From NCBI GenBank assembly GCA_033807695.1, contig CM066301.1, forward strand, positions 4,712,001-4,776,000: a stretch of 64,000 nt of DNA, in the 5' to 3' direction. Within the stretch, counting starts at the first letter, position 1. Every line of letters begins with the position of its first letter. A program made the position numbers and the translations under genes. Below are positions 19,340 to 31,597 of the stretch, one piece after another. This DNA is from Daedaleopsis sinensis (taxonomy: Eukaryota; Basidiomycota; Agaricomycetes; Polyporales; Polyporaceae). Under the pieces are notes generated by a model. That model did no database searches. It saw nothing but the letters and a program-made list of their open reading frames with translations, and was not told the origin of the DNA.

Positions 19340-21740
19340 GCTCCCCACCTCCCCACCTCCCCCGTTCCCTCCCTCCTCTTGACCCGCCGCGAGCTCTCCT
19401 GCACCCGCATCCCAGCCTCGCCCAGCCGCCGCAGAACATGTGTATACACCTCGGGCGCCGCGGGGCCCTGCACCCCGCGGGCACGCACGCCTCCGTCGAG
19501 GACGAGCAGCGCCGCACAGGCGACGGGCAGCCCGACCGTGCGCGCCATCGCCGACGCGCCGCGCGTCCCGAACGTGACGAGCGACGACGTGTGCACCTCC
19601 TTCCCCTCCTCCTCTGCTGCTGCGCATGAGCGCGGCCTTGTCACGATATCGTGCGATAGGACGACGAGGTCGCGCTCGTGCGGGGCGTCACACTGCAGCT
19701 TGTGCGCGAGGACCGCCGCGAAGAGGTCGAGCGGGGCCGTGGGCGTCGGCGGGAGGCGAATCGAAACGCGCGCGGGCACGCTGTCCGCAGACGGTGAGAG
19801 GGCGGCGGGACGATGGACAGCCAGTGCAGCGCCTGCACGACGCGCTCGTACTGCGCGGGCGCGAGGACCTCCGCGAGCGTCGCGCGGAGGGATGCGGGGT
19901 CGTCCGCGATGAGCGTGCCGAGCTTCGCCGCGGATCTCGCACACCTGTGAGCGCGATGCACCGTCAGCCAAGCGTCGTTGTGCAGCGAGCGGTGACTACA
20001 GACCTAGCCATCGAGCTTGAACCGCGCAGAGTTCAGCGCCGGGGTCAGCACGGGCTCCAGCTAAACTTGTATTCGAGAGGGACCTCCGCGTCTTCCGGCG
20101 CAGGCAGGCCTCCGCAGAAGGACGTGAACGAGACGATCTCCTTCTGCTGGGCACGCAACGAATCTATGATCAAGTCCGATCTCGTTCATAAGGATAACAT
20201 CAGCGGCTACCGCACTGTTATACGTGAGCATGATTAGACGCACAATCACGGCCATAGAACTTACCGGTCGTGCAACTGGCGCAAGGCTGGAGAGATGTAG
20301 GAGGTCGTGACGAGGTGTCTCCTGTTCTTAATGCATAACTCCGCCACAGATGGGTGGGGGACTGGTCTTGTTCTCAGTATGAAGTACACGTATGCTGTGA
20401 GTGGTACACGGTGAACGCACCTGATCACGACGTCCACCTACTGCCGCCAAATCGCCCATATCGATCAGCATCGGGATGGCATTGGGGTACGGCGCGGTCA
20501 GACGCTCCGCGTCCGTCAACACGTTGCTCGCTGCACACATAGAACAGCGTGAGTTGCTCGCTCTGCATAGATTTGCTGTCTATCACCTGTAACACTCACC
20601 GACAACAAGTCGCACATCCGGTTGGCTGCAGATCTCCGCCACCGCAGGCAGTGCGACCATTCCGCTCCCGAGCATCAGCACGTTCTTCTTGGGGCTGTAT
20701 GCCCTGCGCTCGCCCCTTGTCGCGTTCAGTCTTCTCCTGTTCTGGGATAGCGCTACTAGCGGCGGACGAAAGCGCGGGATCTAGCACGCTCCCCTTCGAG
20801 TGGCTCCCACAGCCCCTGGGTCGCGCGCGCAGCTCCCCCTCGCTCGCGACCGTCGCACGCTCCAAAGCCACTACTTCCTTTGTCTTTGTGGCAGAGCCGC
20901 CGGGCATCGTATACCGCGAGACGATGTCGCGCAGGTACGGGAGGAACACCTGCGAGAAGTGCTGCGAGTCCACCGCCATCAGCGTCACCGAGGGCAGGTT
21001 CGCGGGGAGCGTCGGCGGGCGGGCAACAAAGTACGGCGCGGAGAGTGTCGTGTGCTGCGACAGGAATTCGAGACCGCCCTAAAATCACGCTCAGTGGACT
21101 CTGATGCTGAGTGTAAATGTTTGAGAATTAAACACATACCCCGACGTTGCAGCTGATATCTCCCACGCATGCGAAGCGGCCCTTCCCAAGCGTCTGCGCG
21201 GTCTCGAGCGTGGTGGTGAGCTACTCGTTCGTCATGAGACGCGGGAACGCGGGTGCCCATCCGGTGCCGTGGAGGAGGAGCGAAAGGTAAGGGGCGATCT
21301 TCGTGTGGAATTCGGAGACGTATTGGTCAGGGTGGGCGTAGTAGTCGGACAGTCTTAGCAGCTGGTCGACGCGAATATGTTTATCGGTCGAGAAGTGCGA
21401 GTGCTCCCTCAGCTACATTCCTAGTTCTGACTCGAATATGAATCACCCGCGTGACAATAGCATGTCAAGCAGGACTCACCCAGTCACGCCAATGACGAGA
21501 GGTCCGAGGCTCTGTGGGGTCCTGTTGCTCGCTATCTGCGCTCTAACGACGTTTCGGAGAGTCGAGCGGATCGACGCTAATGAGGGATGCGTGTGTGGCC
21601 GCGGAGTCCACTGCGGATATGTGAGTATATGCTCTAATTCCATATGCATAAAACAGAACTTACAAGAAAAGGGCTGACCACACCGAGCTCCAAGTGGGCA
21701 TGGGCCATAGCACATAATGCCTCCAGAGCTGTTGCGACTG
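19340..21740 (-). pseudogene. Bifunctional lysine-ketoglutarate reductase / saccharopine dehydrogenase (AASS type), decayed
   Basis: Read on the minus strand, pieces occur in protein order. LKR half: LEALCAMAHAHLELG (21.7 kb), TPRPHTHPSLASIRSTLR, YVSEFHTKIAPYLSLLLHG, GRFACVGDISCNVG and LPSVTLMAVDSQHFSQ. SDH half: NVLMLGSGMVALPA (Rossmann), APYPNAIPMLIDMGDLAAV, HLVTTSYISPALRQLHDR, AADVILMNEIGLD, FCGGLPAPEDAEVPLEYKF and TVGLPVACAALLVLDGG near the C-terminus. Several introns remain recognisable. Damage includes TAG for the Gln after RLMTNE, a deletion after NEIGLD, a frameshift after KFSWSP, and loss of the N-terminus. The intact enzyme degrades lysine via saccharopine. The LKR-then-SDH order separates it from the biosynthetic Spe3-Lys9 fusion of basidiomycetes. 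Confidence 0.85.
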
Positions 21741-22340
21741 TAAAGTGCAACAGACCGGTCTTCGGGATTGCCATCAGGCCGACTTTCGAAAGTCGTGTTC
21801 TGGGCCCTGTAGACACATCGTACGCGGCCCGCATAGTCAGTGCATACATGTTGTATAAGTTGCGCGGCCTGGCGGGTCGTCGTTCTGACGGGAGAGCGGA
21901 CTCACCTCCGGTACCCATGAAATCGCAACGAAATTTGTCGACCTCATCAGATGGCGGCGAGACCAAGCGCGTCGGACGCGGAGTATTCAACGTTGTCTGG
22001 GAGTATCTGTTAGCACGCGGAAGGTTAAAAACTGGAAGAGATATGTCGGATTTGGGGGCGTACCGAGCAGAGATCGAGGTGTGGCCGCCAAGTACGACGA
22101 CGGGGAACGTCGCTGTGCGTCGCTCGAGAGTCGTTCGAGGACTTTTCGTCGTGGTTTGCCGACGGGAGAGGCGAAGGAGCGAGGGGGAGGCGAGTTTTCG
22201 AAGTCGACCGGGTAGTATTTCGGCCGTGGGTGAACGGCGAATGGACGTGCGGGGGCGAGGTGGATATGTGCCGGTTCGGACCGTCGTGGGCAATCGGACC
22301 CAGTTGAATTTGGGCGATCGGACGAGGAACGAGTGCTCCC
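21741..22340. other. Unassigned stretch between two pseudogenes
   Basis: The LKR N-terminus and the C-terminal half of the senescence-type gene would be expected here but neither is seen. A long plus-strand frame crosses it and is antisense to both relics. The two relics were probably joined by deletion or rearrangement here. Confidence 0.4.
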
Positions 22341-23108
22341 AGTACTCACCTGACAAACGACGCTGTCATCCAGTCCTGGTCCTCAGGCGGAATCGCCTGC
22401 ACGAAGATCCGCCGCGCCTCCTTCAGGTCCGCAGACTCGTCCGCGTACGACACCATACTGGTGCCCGCCCGTATATGTACGCGTCGTACACGTCCGGGGG
22501 CAGCTCGAGCACGACCGGGGCGGTCTACCCGTCCTTGCCCTTGCCGTCCTGCGCGAGCGCGGGGTCCTCCTGGATGCTCACCCGGTTCGGCAGCTCGCCG
22601 ACGACCTCGCCCGTCTGCTCGTCCATCAGCACTGGCAGCTTCCCGCGCAAGTCCTCAGTTGCCTCCGCCGCGGGCGCGGGCGCTGTGCCCTCCGCGTGCC
22701 AGTCGAACTCGGCATACTGCGCGAGGATGTGGTCGAGCGCCTCGACCGTCTCTGCGCAGTGCGGGTCCGGCTGGCTGGAAGGCGACGGGGATCGCGAGGC
22801 GGATGAAGCCGACGGCTCGAGATCTGGGGGGGGGGGGCCTCTCCACCGACGGCGTAGTGGAACGTGTACGTGCGAGCGCCATCCTGCGCTATGTGCAGCG
22901 ATAAGGCACGTTCAGAGTCGACGGAGAGCTCCAGCGCGCCGAGGCGGAGGACAAGGATGAGCGAGGCGGCGAGCGGCCCTAAGGCGTCCTTGTCCGTGTC
23001 GTTGGGCGCCAGAGTGACGCACTCGAGGGCGAGGGTGCCGACCTCGCTCGCCGTTGCTGTTGAGAGGGCGACGTCGGGAATGTGTAAGAGAACAAAGGCT
23101 TCCGACAT
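22341..23108 (-). pseudogene. Senescence/spartin-type protein, N-terminal half, truncated
   Basis: The minus strand starts MSEAFVLLHIPDVALS at 23108 and continues TLALECVTLAP, LILVLRLGALELSVDSER and ARTYTFHYA. After frame changes come ILAQYAEFDWHAEG, GEVVGELPNRVSIQEDPAL, PVVLELPPDVYDAYIYG, then ARRIFVQAIPPEDQDWMTAS and a GTGAGT donor. This is the layout of fungal proteins with a C-terminal senescence domain, which act at membranes or lipid droplets. The senescence domain itself is missing and an 11-base G run at about 22828 sits near one frame change. Family call from memory of the N-terminal pattern, moderate certainty. Confidence 0.55.
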
Positions 23109-24846
23109 GGAAGATGGTGGTAGGAGAGAAAGAAGGGAGCAGATTCAGATTGTGGAGAGCGTGCCAAGGATGTATGTCACCGATCTCATCTTCTCCCGCA
23201 GCTTGGCTCCCCTGCTCGCTCCACCACGATGTCATCGGCGACCAAGACCGCAGAGGGAGGACGGTGCGTCCAAGTGGCCGGCCACGCTGTTCACCGACTC
23301 GCCGATGTCCGTAATCGCGACGAGCTGCCGACCTGAGAATTAATGCGGGAGAGAGGAAGTACTTGCGCAGGGCTGTATAATTGTCGAGGGGCGGCGCAGG
23401 ATAATATGGTGGGGGAGGGGGGAGGGACTCGGTCTAGGCTGCGTGTTTGCGTGGAACGAGATGTATTTTGTGGCTACTCTGTACAGTTCGAGACCGTGCT
23501 GCCACTCGAGCAAGAGGGGGAGAGGGAGGAGAACGAGAGCGAGAGGGGGAGAACGATCGCAGAAAATGAACATGCGGGCGCTTACATGCCCATTTTCGGA
23601 CATTCGAAATCGCACCACCACCACCTTCTCCGCCACCGTCTCCGTCGCCCGTTCCACACTCGCTGCCGCTCTTTCGTCTGTCCTAAACAGTGCCGCTAAC
23701 TGCGTACTGAAGTCTACCTTGTCAGCTTCAAACACACTCGGATACGCGCACTCACCTAAGTAGCACGTGCCACGCGGCGACGCCGTGGACGTCGATCACG
23801 AACTCCTGCAGGTGTGTCCCACTCCTCTTATCTCTCCGTTCCGCCACTCTCATCCTGCACCCACCTCCCTCGTCCCCGCCGCCCCTCGTCGCCTCTCGTG
23901 TCCCCGACGTCCTGCACCCTCTCCGCATCGATGCCTGTGTCCGCGTTCACCTGCCGATTCCCGCGAGCGCTTGCCGCGTGACGTCACCGCTGAACCTTCG
24001 CGTCGACGTCGCCGTCGACAAGGTACATACCCAGACGCAACGTCGCGTCTCTGCCCTGTTACTCCAGGCCGCACCGCTCGTCGGCCGTCCCGGGACCTCG
24101 TCGAGGACCGCGCATCGCCCAGGTGAGTCGTCCGTCCCCCGTCAACGTGCGTACTCGGACGCGGAATAGCGTCGCTGCTCTGTGGAGGCCGGGCGACGTT
24201 GCGTAGCCGTCCACCGCGTCGAGGGACTGTCTAATGTCATCCTCGACGGCCGCGGCTTGCCGCCGGAGCCCCGCCAGAAATCCGGAGGTTTGTTGAGGTC
24301 TGAACACGCATAAGTATGCGTGTAATTGAGTTGGCACGCCGTTTACGAACCGCCGTTTACGAAACTCGCGTCGTGGGCCTCCTGAGTCCAAATGCGCATC
24401 ACGACGTCAGCAATGACGTCGTCGGCGGTCTCGCCGCCTGTACTGATCTGTCCGCTGACGAACATCCCGCAGAGTGAGCCGCCGCGAACACTCGAAAGAA
24501 GACCCGATGGACTCACCGTGTCGGCCTTCCCCGCTGTGTGCCCCGCAGATCTTGCGCCTTACGCGACGCCGGCCTCACGAATTACGCCAATTTTAGGCGA
24601 AGGTCAGTATTTTCGGGTGCTCGCCCGTAGTTGTACACATACCTCGAATACACCAGCTTCCGGGAACATGATCCGGAGAACCGTGCCACGCCGTTCGCCA
24701 GCGTGAACAGCACGGACGTCGGTGCACAGGTCAGCCGTGCTTGCCACTGTCATGCGACGTCGCGTCGCCGCCGTGAGCACAGTGCCTAGGAAAGGAAAGA
24801 AGAAAAAGGCACGTACCTCGAGGCTGACAGCAGACTCGTCTATGAC
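23109..24846. other. Region with unassigned minus-strand gene fragments
   Basis: Protein-like minus-strand pieces occur without a recognisable whole: QLVAITDIGESVNSVAGHLD (about 23330), FEADKVDFSTQLAALFRTDE (about 23730), LQEFVIDVHGVAAWHVLLR ending at a GTGAGT donor (about 23810) and SGFLAGLRRQAAAVEDDIRQ (about 24280). They may be exons of one decayed gene upstream of the senescence-type relic. No family was identified. Confidence 0.35.
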
Positions 24847-24974
24847 TGGGGTGGTCCTCTTCCCCTGTAAGTCCGAGTCGTCCGACGACGACCGTCCGGA
24901 GCTGCAACGGCCTAGAATCAAGCTTACGGAGAGACTAAACGCTAATCCCTGCAAGGACAGCAATTTAACGTTTC

Positions 24975-25230
24975 ACTGAGAAAATCAAAATTACTCACCA
25001 TGAACTCAAGTCTCGAAGGCAGGCTGCGCCACTGCATGAGTCCGGGATTGAAGCCACGTTCAAGAGCCAGCCTGAGGCAGGGTTTTGGGAAGATCCATAC
25101 GGCCAGTGAAATGTGTGTCGAGAACTCAAGGCGTATGTTTGAATGGGCGAGCCCCTATATACGTACGGAGGAGACTGGAGCACCTTCAGAAGCTGCTCCG
25201 AATCTCAAGTCAAACATTTGCTTGTTATAG
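24975..25230 (+). other. Unassigned frame in duplicated unit, copy 1
   Basis: An ATG frame at 25000-25230 reads MNSSLEGRLRHCMSPGLKPR and onward for 76 residues. It is repeated at 29577-29807. No family, splice partner or regulatory context supports it as a gene. Confidence 0.15.
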
Positions 25231-25514
25231 CAACGTCTGCGCGCACGACGCAGCTTCTGGAAACCGCAAACAAACCAGTCCGTCTGCACTATGGGGTCCA
25301 GGCGCCCCTGTTGCTGGCCCGGGTGATGGGAGTGAGTTGACGATCGAGTGCGCAGCTCGCGTCACGAGCTCGGGCCTGGCCAAATGATATCGATAGAGGA
25401 CTATGGTATTAGTAACACGAAAACGAACGTCGCCAGAGAATGAACGGATTGACGCTCTCGCGTGGGTATAGAATCCAATTGCAGCAAGGACCTGGGAGGA
25501 GCAGTCGGGGGCCC

Positions 25515-26860
25515 TCAGAGGCCGATGACGGTGAGCAGCCGGTTGAAGTCGGGCGTGCCCAATCCAGTGACCTACACGTCGCGGCATGAATGTCAGCGTC
25601 GGGGAATGCAGGGAGCGCAGAGAGCACAAGACACGTACCGGGTCCCATCCAGTCGTCGCCGGGAAGCCGTCTGTTTCGCACCCCGGGTTGCTCCCCTACG
25701 TGACGTCGTCGAGCGCGACGCGCCCGCTCGAGTACAGGAACGGGTTGAGGAAGCCCATCGTGGACTTGCCCTCGGCGATGAGCCGGTCGTTGAGGGAAGA
25801 GACGATGCTCGCGACGAGCGGCGCGCTCGCGCTCGTCCCGGACACGGGCAAGATCGTGCCGCCGATGTTCACCTGGCAGTTGACCCCCGCGGCGGAGATA
25901 TCGGGGTAGCCGCGCCCGCCGGTGTTGAAGAGCCCAGAGTTGGTGTCTCCGAGGAAGTCAAGGTAGGAGCCGACCGAGTCTTGCTGGTAGGTGGGCTGGT
26001 CGAACAAGGTCGAGAAGCCGCCCGATGAGAAATCTGCAGCGGCCTCGGGGGAGACACCCTAGGTCGCACTGAACGACTATCACGCTGTTGAGATGCTTAG
26101 CGTGAGTGTCGTGGTGCGAGGACGTGCCCATATACTCACAAGGGGCAGCCGGACGGGAAGGTCGGGCGGGGAACGTTGTACAAGTGCCACCCTGATCGTC
26201 GTCCACACCGCTGTCTCCGGACGAGAAAAAGATCGACGTGACACGCGCGCCGAGCTGAGCGTAGGCGTTGCAGAAGTTGCTGTCGACAATGATCCGGGAT
26301 TAGCTCTGAAGTGCCCACGAGTGGAACTGCACACGTACTTCGCGAGATCTTGAGAGACGAGTTCGTCCGGAAACCGAAAGAAGTCGTGAAGACGGTGGGC
26401 GGCCGGTCGTCCGCGATAAGCGCATTGACAAGGTTCAGAAAGCCCGTCAGGTCGCCGTCGTTGCTAGCTCCTACGCTGATGAACGTAATCGGTACCTCTG
26501 TCGCGATTCCAACTGTGCACTGGGTATCCGAGATCTACAGATCGCGCGAGTCAGGCAAGTCGCAGCGCATCTCAAACCAACATGAGCAATACGTACGCCT
26601 TCGACGCTGGGTTGCTCATCGTTCTCGCCGTCGTTCAGGACCGCGAGCTGGAAGGTCGTGTCACTCTGCATGTCCGGGCGCAACTTTGCTAAGGAAGCTG
26701 GACAAGTCGGACTGGCTAGCGAACGAGTCGGCGAAGCTGCTGACGACCATCTTGTTCGCATCCTGTGTCGCTGGCTCGGTCGGGATATTGAACAGCTCTT
26801 GGAGACACTTCGGGATCATAGCCTTCGCGCAGCCTGCGTCGGCTTGCGTCGGCTTGACCC
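25515..26860 (-). pseudogene. Sedolisin (S53) serine-carboxyl peptidase, decayed, copy 1
   Basis: Minus-strand pieces in order: IPKCLQELFNIPTEPATQ at the start of the catalytic domain, MQSDTTFQLAVLNDGENDEQ, QCTVGIATEVPITFISVGAS, DDRPPTVFTTSFGFPDELVS, FFSSGDSGVDDDQGGTC, PRPTFPSGCPL, LFDQPTYQQDSVGSYLDFLG, GYPDISAAGVNCQVN, SGTSASAPLVASIVSSLNDR and GSNPGCETDGFPATTGWDP, ending GLGTPDFNRLLTVIGL. The Glu, Asp and Ser (GTSASAP) of the sedolisin triad are all visible. Damage: a frameshift near FLSK (about 26690), further frame changes, a TAG in the VT-GSNPG turn (about 25690), and no signal peptide or prodomain. Secreted tripeptidyl-peptidases of this family are acid proteases. Confidence 0.85.
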
Positions 26861-27020
26861 GCGCGCGCGGTCAGCGCGCCGTTGCCGCTTTCGTCGCCTG
26901 TGCGGGGAACCTACACACGCGGTTGTTTGCATCAGTTTCACCCTGCTGCATTGCCTCCTACCTCTGATCCTCCCAGACGGCCCGAGCTCCCACCGGACCC
27001 CGGTATCAAGAACGGATGAC

Positions 27021-28085
27021 TCACGAAGTCGCAGGGTACACGAAGTCAACGAACGGCTTCATGCTTTGGGGGAGGGAGTACGCCATCGTGCGGACTACCG
27101 TGACGCCAGTGTCCGAGTTCTTGTACTGAGCGCGGTGTCTGGTTCCCTCCGCGTCCGCGAGATGGTGGTATGCCGACGAGCCGTGTAGGCGGTGGTGTCT
27201 GCGAAGCGGACTGCGCGGCGAGTTCTGACTGAATGACAGTCTCGACGTCGTCGTACTTATGCGTACGTTCTCAGGCTTAAGATCTGCACCCCGTACAGCG
27301 TCAGCTTCTTCAGCACAGAGGATCTGTTCGTGATCTGCTTGACGACGTGCATGGGCACGCCCTTGTTCCGGTGGCGCTTGATGAGGCCGAGTGGGTTCTC
27401 GCCTAACACCTCTAACACCATGCAGACGCCGTTCGAGCCTTTGTGTCGGAAGTCGTCTCTGAGATGATGATACGGGAGGATTCGGGTTCTCGGTAGAGGG
27501 GTGTACGGCAAGTGTGGAGGAGGTGATGAGTCGTTGTACGAGCTTGATCTCGGCGTAGCGAGCGGCGGACTTGACGACCTTGAGTGCTACATGGCGGTTT
27601 AATCTGATAGGAGCTGTTAGCGGGGATGCGATTGAGAGAAGCGACGTCGACGTCAGCTCAGGGACAGTTTGCGAATGAGCTCGAAGATCCCGCAGCTGCG
27701 ACGATGTATGTGCCGGAGAGCAGCGACATACGGCAATGAATAGGCGGATAACGGAAGTCAGAGTCCCTGAGATGCGCCATATCATTCTATACGACGAAGC
27801 AGCGGTCGAAAGCGAGGCGAACGCCGGTACGAACGCACACAACGGTCTCGTCGCTCTAACGACCAACTCCGATGGGCTGTTCGTGGCGTCGGGGAGGGTA
27901 GGTGACATAACGGCGAGAAAAAAAGCGCTCATTTTGAATCCTTTGCCAACCAGACGGTCGAGAAGTGCCCCCAGCCAAGCTTGCGAACGACGTTGATACC
28001 TGCCGTCGGAGAAGGAGTCGCCAATGTGTACGGGGTAGTACCCGCCCTTGACGTAGTCCTCCCAGTCTTCCTCGGTCTCGGTCAT
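27021..28085 (-). pseudogene. SRPK-type Ser/Thr kinase, truncated, copy 1
   Basis: An open frame starts MTETEEDWEDYVKGGYYPVH, then IGDSFSDGRYQ, the typical N-terminal entry of SR-protein kinases. Later come NRHVALKVVKSAARYAE (VAxK-type lysine), and in a shifted frame GSNGVCMVLEVLGENPLGL and RGVPMHVVKQ-like residues, then ADLKPENV (catalytic-loop lysine and Asn). The activation segment and C-lobe are missing: after a linker the frame runs into the sedolisin relic. The Gly-rich loop region is scrambled by unspliced intron or frameshift. It cannot encode an active kinase. Confidence 0.75.
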
Positions 28086-29423
28086 GACAGAATGAGAGTG
28101 AGAAGAGTCGTATATGAACCAGCCTGTGACTCCATCCTGCCTCCGGTTTATGTATCTCCTTTACTGCACCTGTCTGATGCTAAGATATGTAAGGCCCTTC
28201 AAACCAGCTAAGGCCGCTGGCATGCACCTGTCATGTTAGTCAGAATCCAGATGTTTTCTCCACCGGTGGGGGCGTCGGACTCGGACTCGGAGGAGGTCTA
28301 TATTTTCAGGTAGTCGGGATCGTCTCATGGATGTCGATGGACACCGAGACTGGCGGGCGCTAGTTGGGGATGAGCGAGGTCGAGGGGAGGAGGCGCAGAG
28401 AGGGGCAGAGCCTGGCAGAGCACAAGTACGCACAAGTGCACAAGTACAGCCTAGCGCGCACCGAGCGCGTATCCCAAGATCGCATATGGAGATTATGCAG
28501 AGAAACACGTGGAAAACAGCCGCTCGTAGCCATGTCGTCACCATCTCTCGCTCTCGCTTCCGTGGGCGCGAGTCCAGCTGCTCCCCGCTCCTCCCGCCTC
28601 TCGACTCCGGCCCGGTGCACATCCCCGCCGTCCACAGCCGTGCGCCATAGGATGCTGCCTGTCTCGTCCACTCCGTCTCTCACTGCGCTCGCGTGTGCCT
28701 GCCCTGCCTTCCCTCAGCCATCTACTGTTCTCGTCATCCAGCCTCGGGATCTCACGGCTCGTGCGCATCAGATCCCCCTCTGCGCCAGCTCTTTCGACCG
28801 GCTACTCTCCTTCCGCCTCTCAAGCTCGTCCTGATCAGCCCCATCTCACTCTCGCTAAATTCGAACCCACCTCTCTTCCGAGCCCGACACATCCGGTCGG
28901 ACTCTCTAACGGACAACTAGGCCGACTACGGCTGCCGACCTTTATTGTCTATTCTGTCTACCCACCCACGATCGCACCCGTCGGATGAGATCAAGCCCCG
29001 CTTCACTTCGAGGCAGCATACGACACTCTCGTCGCCTGGCCGACATGAGCTTTTCGCTCTTCGACCCCCGGCCCGTTGCGAATAGCTACGGTGAATACAA
29101 CTTAACTACGTGCTACTCCCCCGCCCCGCACGTTCAAGGCAAGGTGAGCCGCATCCCCGACCCGTTCTCCTTCCTGCAACGCAGAACTAAGTAAGTCGTG
29201 TCGTGAACAGCACCCCGCGAGACCATTCACGGACTTGCACATTCAAAACGACCTGCAGGCAAGTACGGATTCGCGCATATAATCAGCGTCTGGGCCGAGT
29301 CAGAATCGGCTCCTCACCAGGAGTCCTGCCTTCGCCCGGGACGAGCGTGCATAATGCTAACATCAGTTAAACAAGTAGACCTTTCAAATGTCGATGTCTA
29401 TCCGATCCATCTCCTCTGGTCTC
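28086..29423. other. Right part of duplicated unit, copy 1, no firm gene
   Basis: Ser/Pro-rich plus-strand frames lie at 28500-28990, and MSFSLFDPRPVANSYGEYNL starts near 29044 and ends at a GTAAGT-like donor near 29190. The latter could be an exon of an unidentified gene. Nothing was recognised. Confidence 0.35.
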
Positions 29424-30091
29424 TGGGGTGGTCCTCTTCCCCTGTAAGTCCGAGTCGTCCGACGACGACCGTCCGGAGCTGCAACGGCCTAGAATCAAGC
29501 TTACGGAGAGACTAAACGCTAATCCCTGCAAGGACAGCAATTTAACGTTTCACTGAGAAAATCAAAATTACTCACCATGAACTCAAGTCTCGAAGGCAGG
29601 CTGCGCCACTGCATGAGTCCGGGATTGAAGCCACGTTCAAGAGCCAGCCTGAGGCAGGGTTTTGGGAAGATCCATACGGCCAGTGAAATGTGTGTCGAGA
29701 ACTCAAGGCGTATGTTTGAATGGGCGAGCCCCTATATACGTACGGAGGAGACTGGAGCACCTTCAGAAGCTGCTCCGAATCTCAAGTCAAACATTTGCTT
29801 GTTATAGCAACGTCTGCGCGCACGACGCAGCTTCTGGAAACCGCAAACAAACCAGTCCGTCTGCACTATGGGGTCCAGGCGCCCCTGTTGCTGGCCCGGG
29901 TGATGGGAGTGAGTTGACGATCGAGTGCGCAGCTCGCGTCACGAGCTCGGGCCTGGCCAAATGATATCGATAGAGGACTATGGTATTAGTAACACGAAAA
30001 CGAACGTCGCCAGAGAATGAACGGATTGACGCTCTCGCGTGGGTATAGAATCCAATTGCAGCAAGGACCTGGGAGGAGCAGTCGGGGGCCC

Positions 30092-31437
30092 TCAGAGGCC
30101 GATGACGGTGAGCAGCCGGTTGAAGTCGGGCGTGCCCAATCCAGTGACCTACACGTCGCGGCATGAATGTCAGCGTCGGGGAATGCAGGGAGCGCAGAGA
30201 GCACAAGACACGTACCGGGTCCCATCCAGTCGTCGCCGGGAAGCCGTCTGTTTCGCACCCCGGGTTGCTCCCCTACGTGACGTCGTCGAGCGCGACGCGC
30301 CCGCTCGAGTACAGGAACGGGTTGAGGAAGCCCATCGTGGACTTGCCCTCGGCGATGAGCCGGTCGTTGAGGGAAGAGACGATGCTCGCGACGAGCGGCG
30401 CGCTCGCGCTCGTCCCGGACACGGGCAAGATCGTGCCGCCGATGTTCACCTGGCAGTTGACCCCCGCGGCGGAGATATCGGGGTAGCCGCGCCCGCCGGT
30501 GTTGAAGAGCCCAGAGTTGGTGTCTCCGAGGAAGTCAAGGTAGGAGCCGACCGAGTCTTGCTGGTAGGTGGGCTGGTCGAACAAGGTCGAGAAGCCGCCC
30601 GATGAGAAATCTGCAGCGGCCTCGGGGGAGACACCCTAGGTCGCACTGAACGACTATCACGCTGTTGAGATGCTTAGCGTGAGTGTCGTGGTGCGAGGAC
30701 GTGCCCATATACTCACAAGGGGCAGCCGGACGGGAAGGTCGGGCGGGGAACGTTGTACAAGTGCCACCCTGATCGTCGTCCACACCGCTGTCTCCGGACG
30801 AGAAAAAGATCGACGTGACACGCGCGCCGAGCTGAGCGTAGGCGTTGCAGAAGTTGCTGTCGACAATGATCCGGGATTAGCTCTGAAGTGCCCACGAGTG
30901 GAACTGCACACGTACTTCGCGAGATCTTGAGAGACGAGTTCGTCCGGAAACCGAAAGAAGTCGTGAAGACGGTGGGCGGCCGGTCGTCCGCGATAAGCGC
31001 ATTGACAAGGTTCAGAAAGCCCGTCAGGTCGCCGTCGTTGCTAGCTCCTACGCTGATGAACGTAATCGGTACCTCTGTCGCGATTCCAACTGTGCACTGG
31101 GTATCCGAGATCTACAGATCGCGCGAGTCAGGCAAGTCGCAGCGCATCTCAAACCAACATGAGCAATACGTACGCCTTCGACGCTGGGTTGCTCATCGTT
31201 CTCGCCGTCGTTCAGGACCGCGAGCTGGAAGGTCGTGTCACTCTGCATGTCCGGGCGCAACTTTGCTAAGGAAGCTGGACAAGTCGGACTGGCTAGCGAA
31301 CGAGTCGGCGAAGCTGCTGACGACCATCTTGTTCGCATCCTGTGTCGCTGGCTCGGTCGGGATATTGAACAGCTCTTGGAGACACTTCGGGATCATAGCC
31401 TTCGCGCAGCCTGCGTCGGCTTGCGTCGGCTTGACCC
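30092..31437 (-). pseudogene. Sedolisin (S53) peptidase, decayed, copy 2
   Basis: Same sequence and same lesions as the relic at 26860-25515, shifted by 4577 bp. The lesions therefore predate the duplication. Confidence 0.85.
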
Positions 31438-31597
31438 GCGCGCGCGGTCAGCGCGCCGTTGCCGCTTTCGTCGCCTGTGCGGGGAACCTACACACGCGGT
31501 TGTTTGCATCAGTTTCACCCTGCTGCATTGCCTCCTACCTCTGATCCTCCCAGACGGCCCGAGCTCCCACCGGACCCCGGTATCAAGAACGGATGAC

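Larger units (their letters stand above)
24847..29423. repeat. 4577-bp tandem direct duplication, copy 1
   Basis: Bases 24847-29423 are repeated immediately downstream at 29424-34000. Every frame compared has the same translation in both copies, and the sequence blocks I compared by eye are identical. The unit begins TGGGGTGGTCCTC and ends CCTCTGGTCTC. The junction has at most 1 bp of microhomology. The unit carries the sedolisin and SRPK relics and short orphan frames. Confidence 0.95.

Noticed and set aside
19303..19971. 222-codon minus-strand frame as an intact gene
   Set aside because: It is the C-terminal exon of the saccharopine dehydrogenase relic plus unrelated downstream sequence.
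21644..22960. 438-codon plus-strand open frame
   Set aside because: It is antisense to the LKR and senescence-type relics, is Arg/Gly/Ser-rich without domain pattern, and has no splice or family support.
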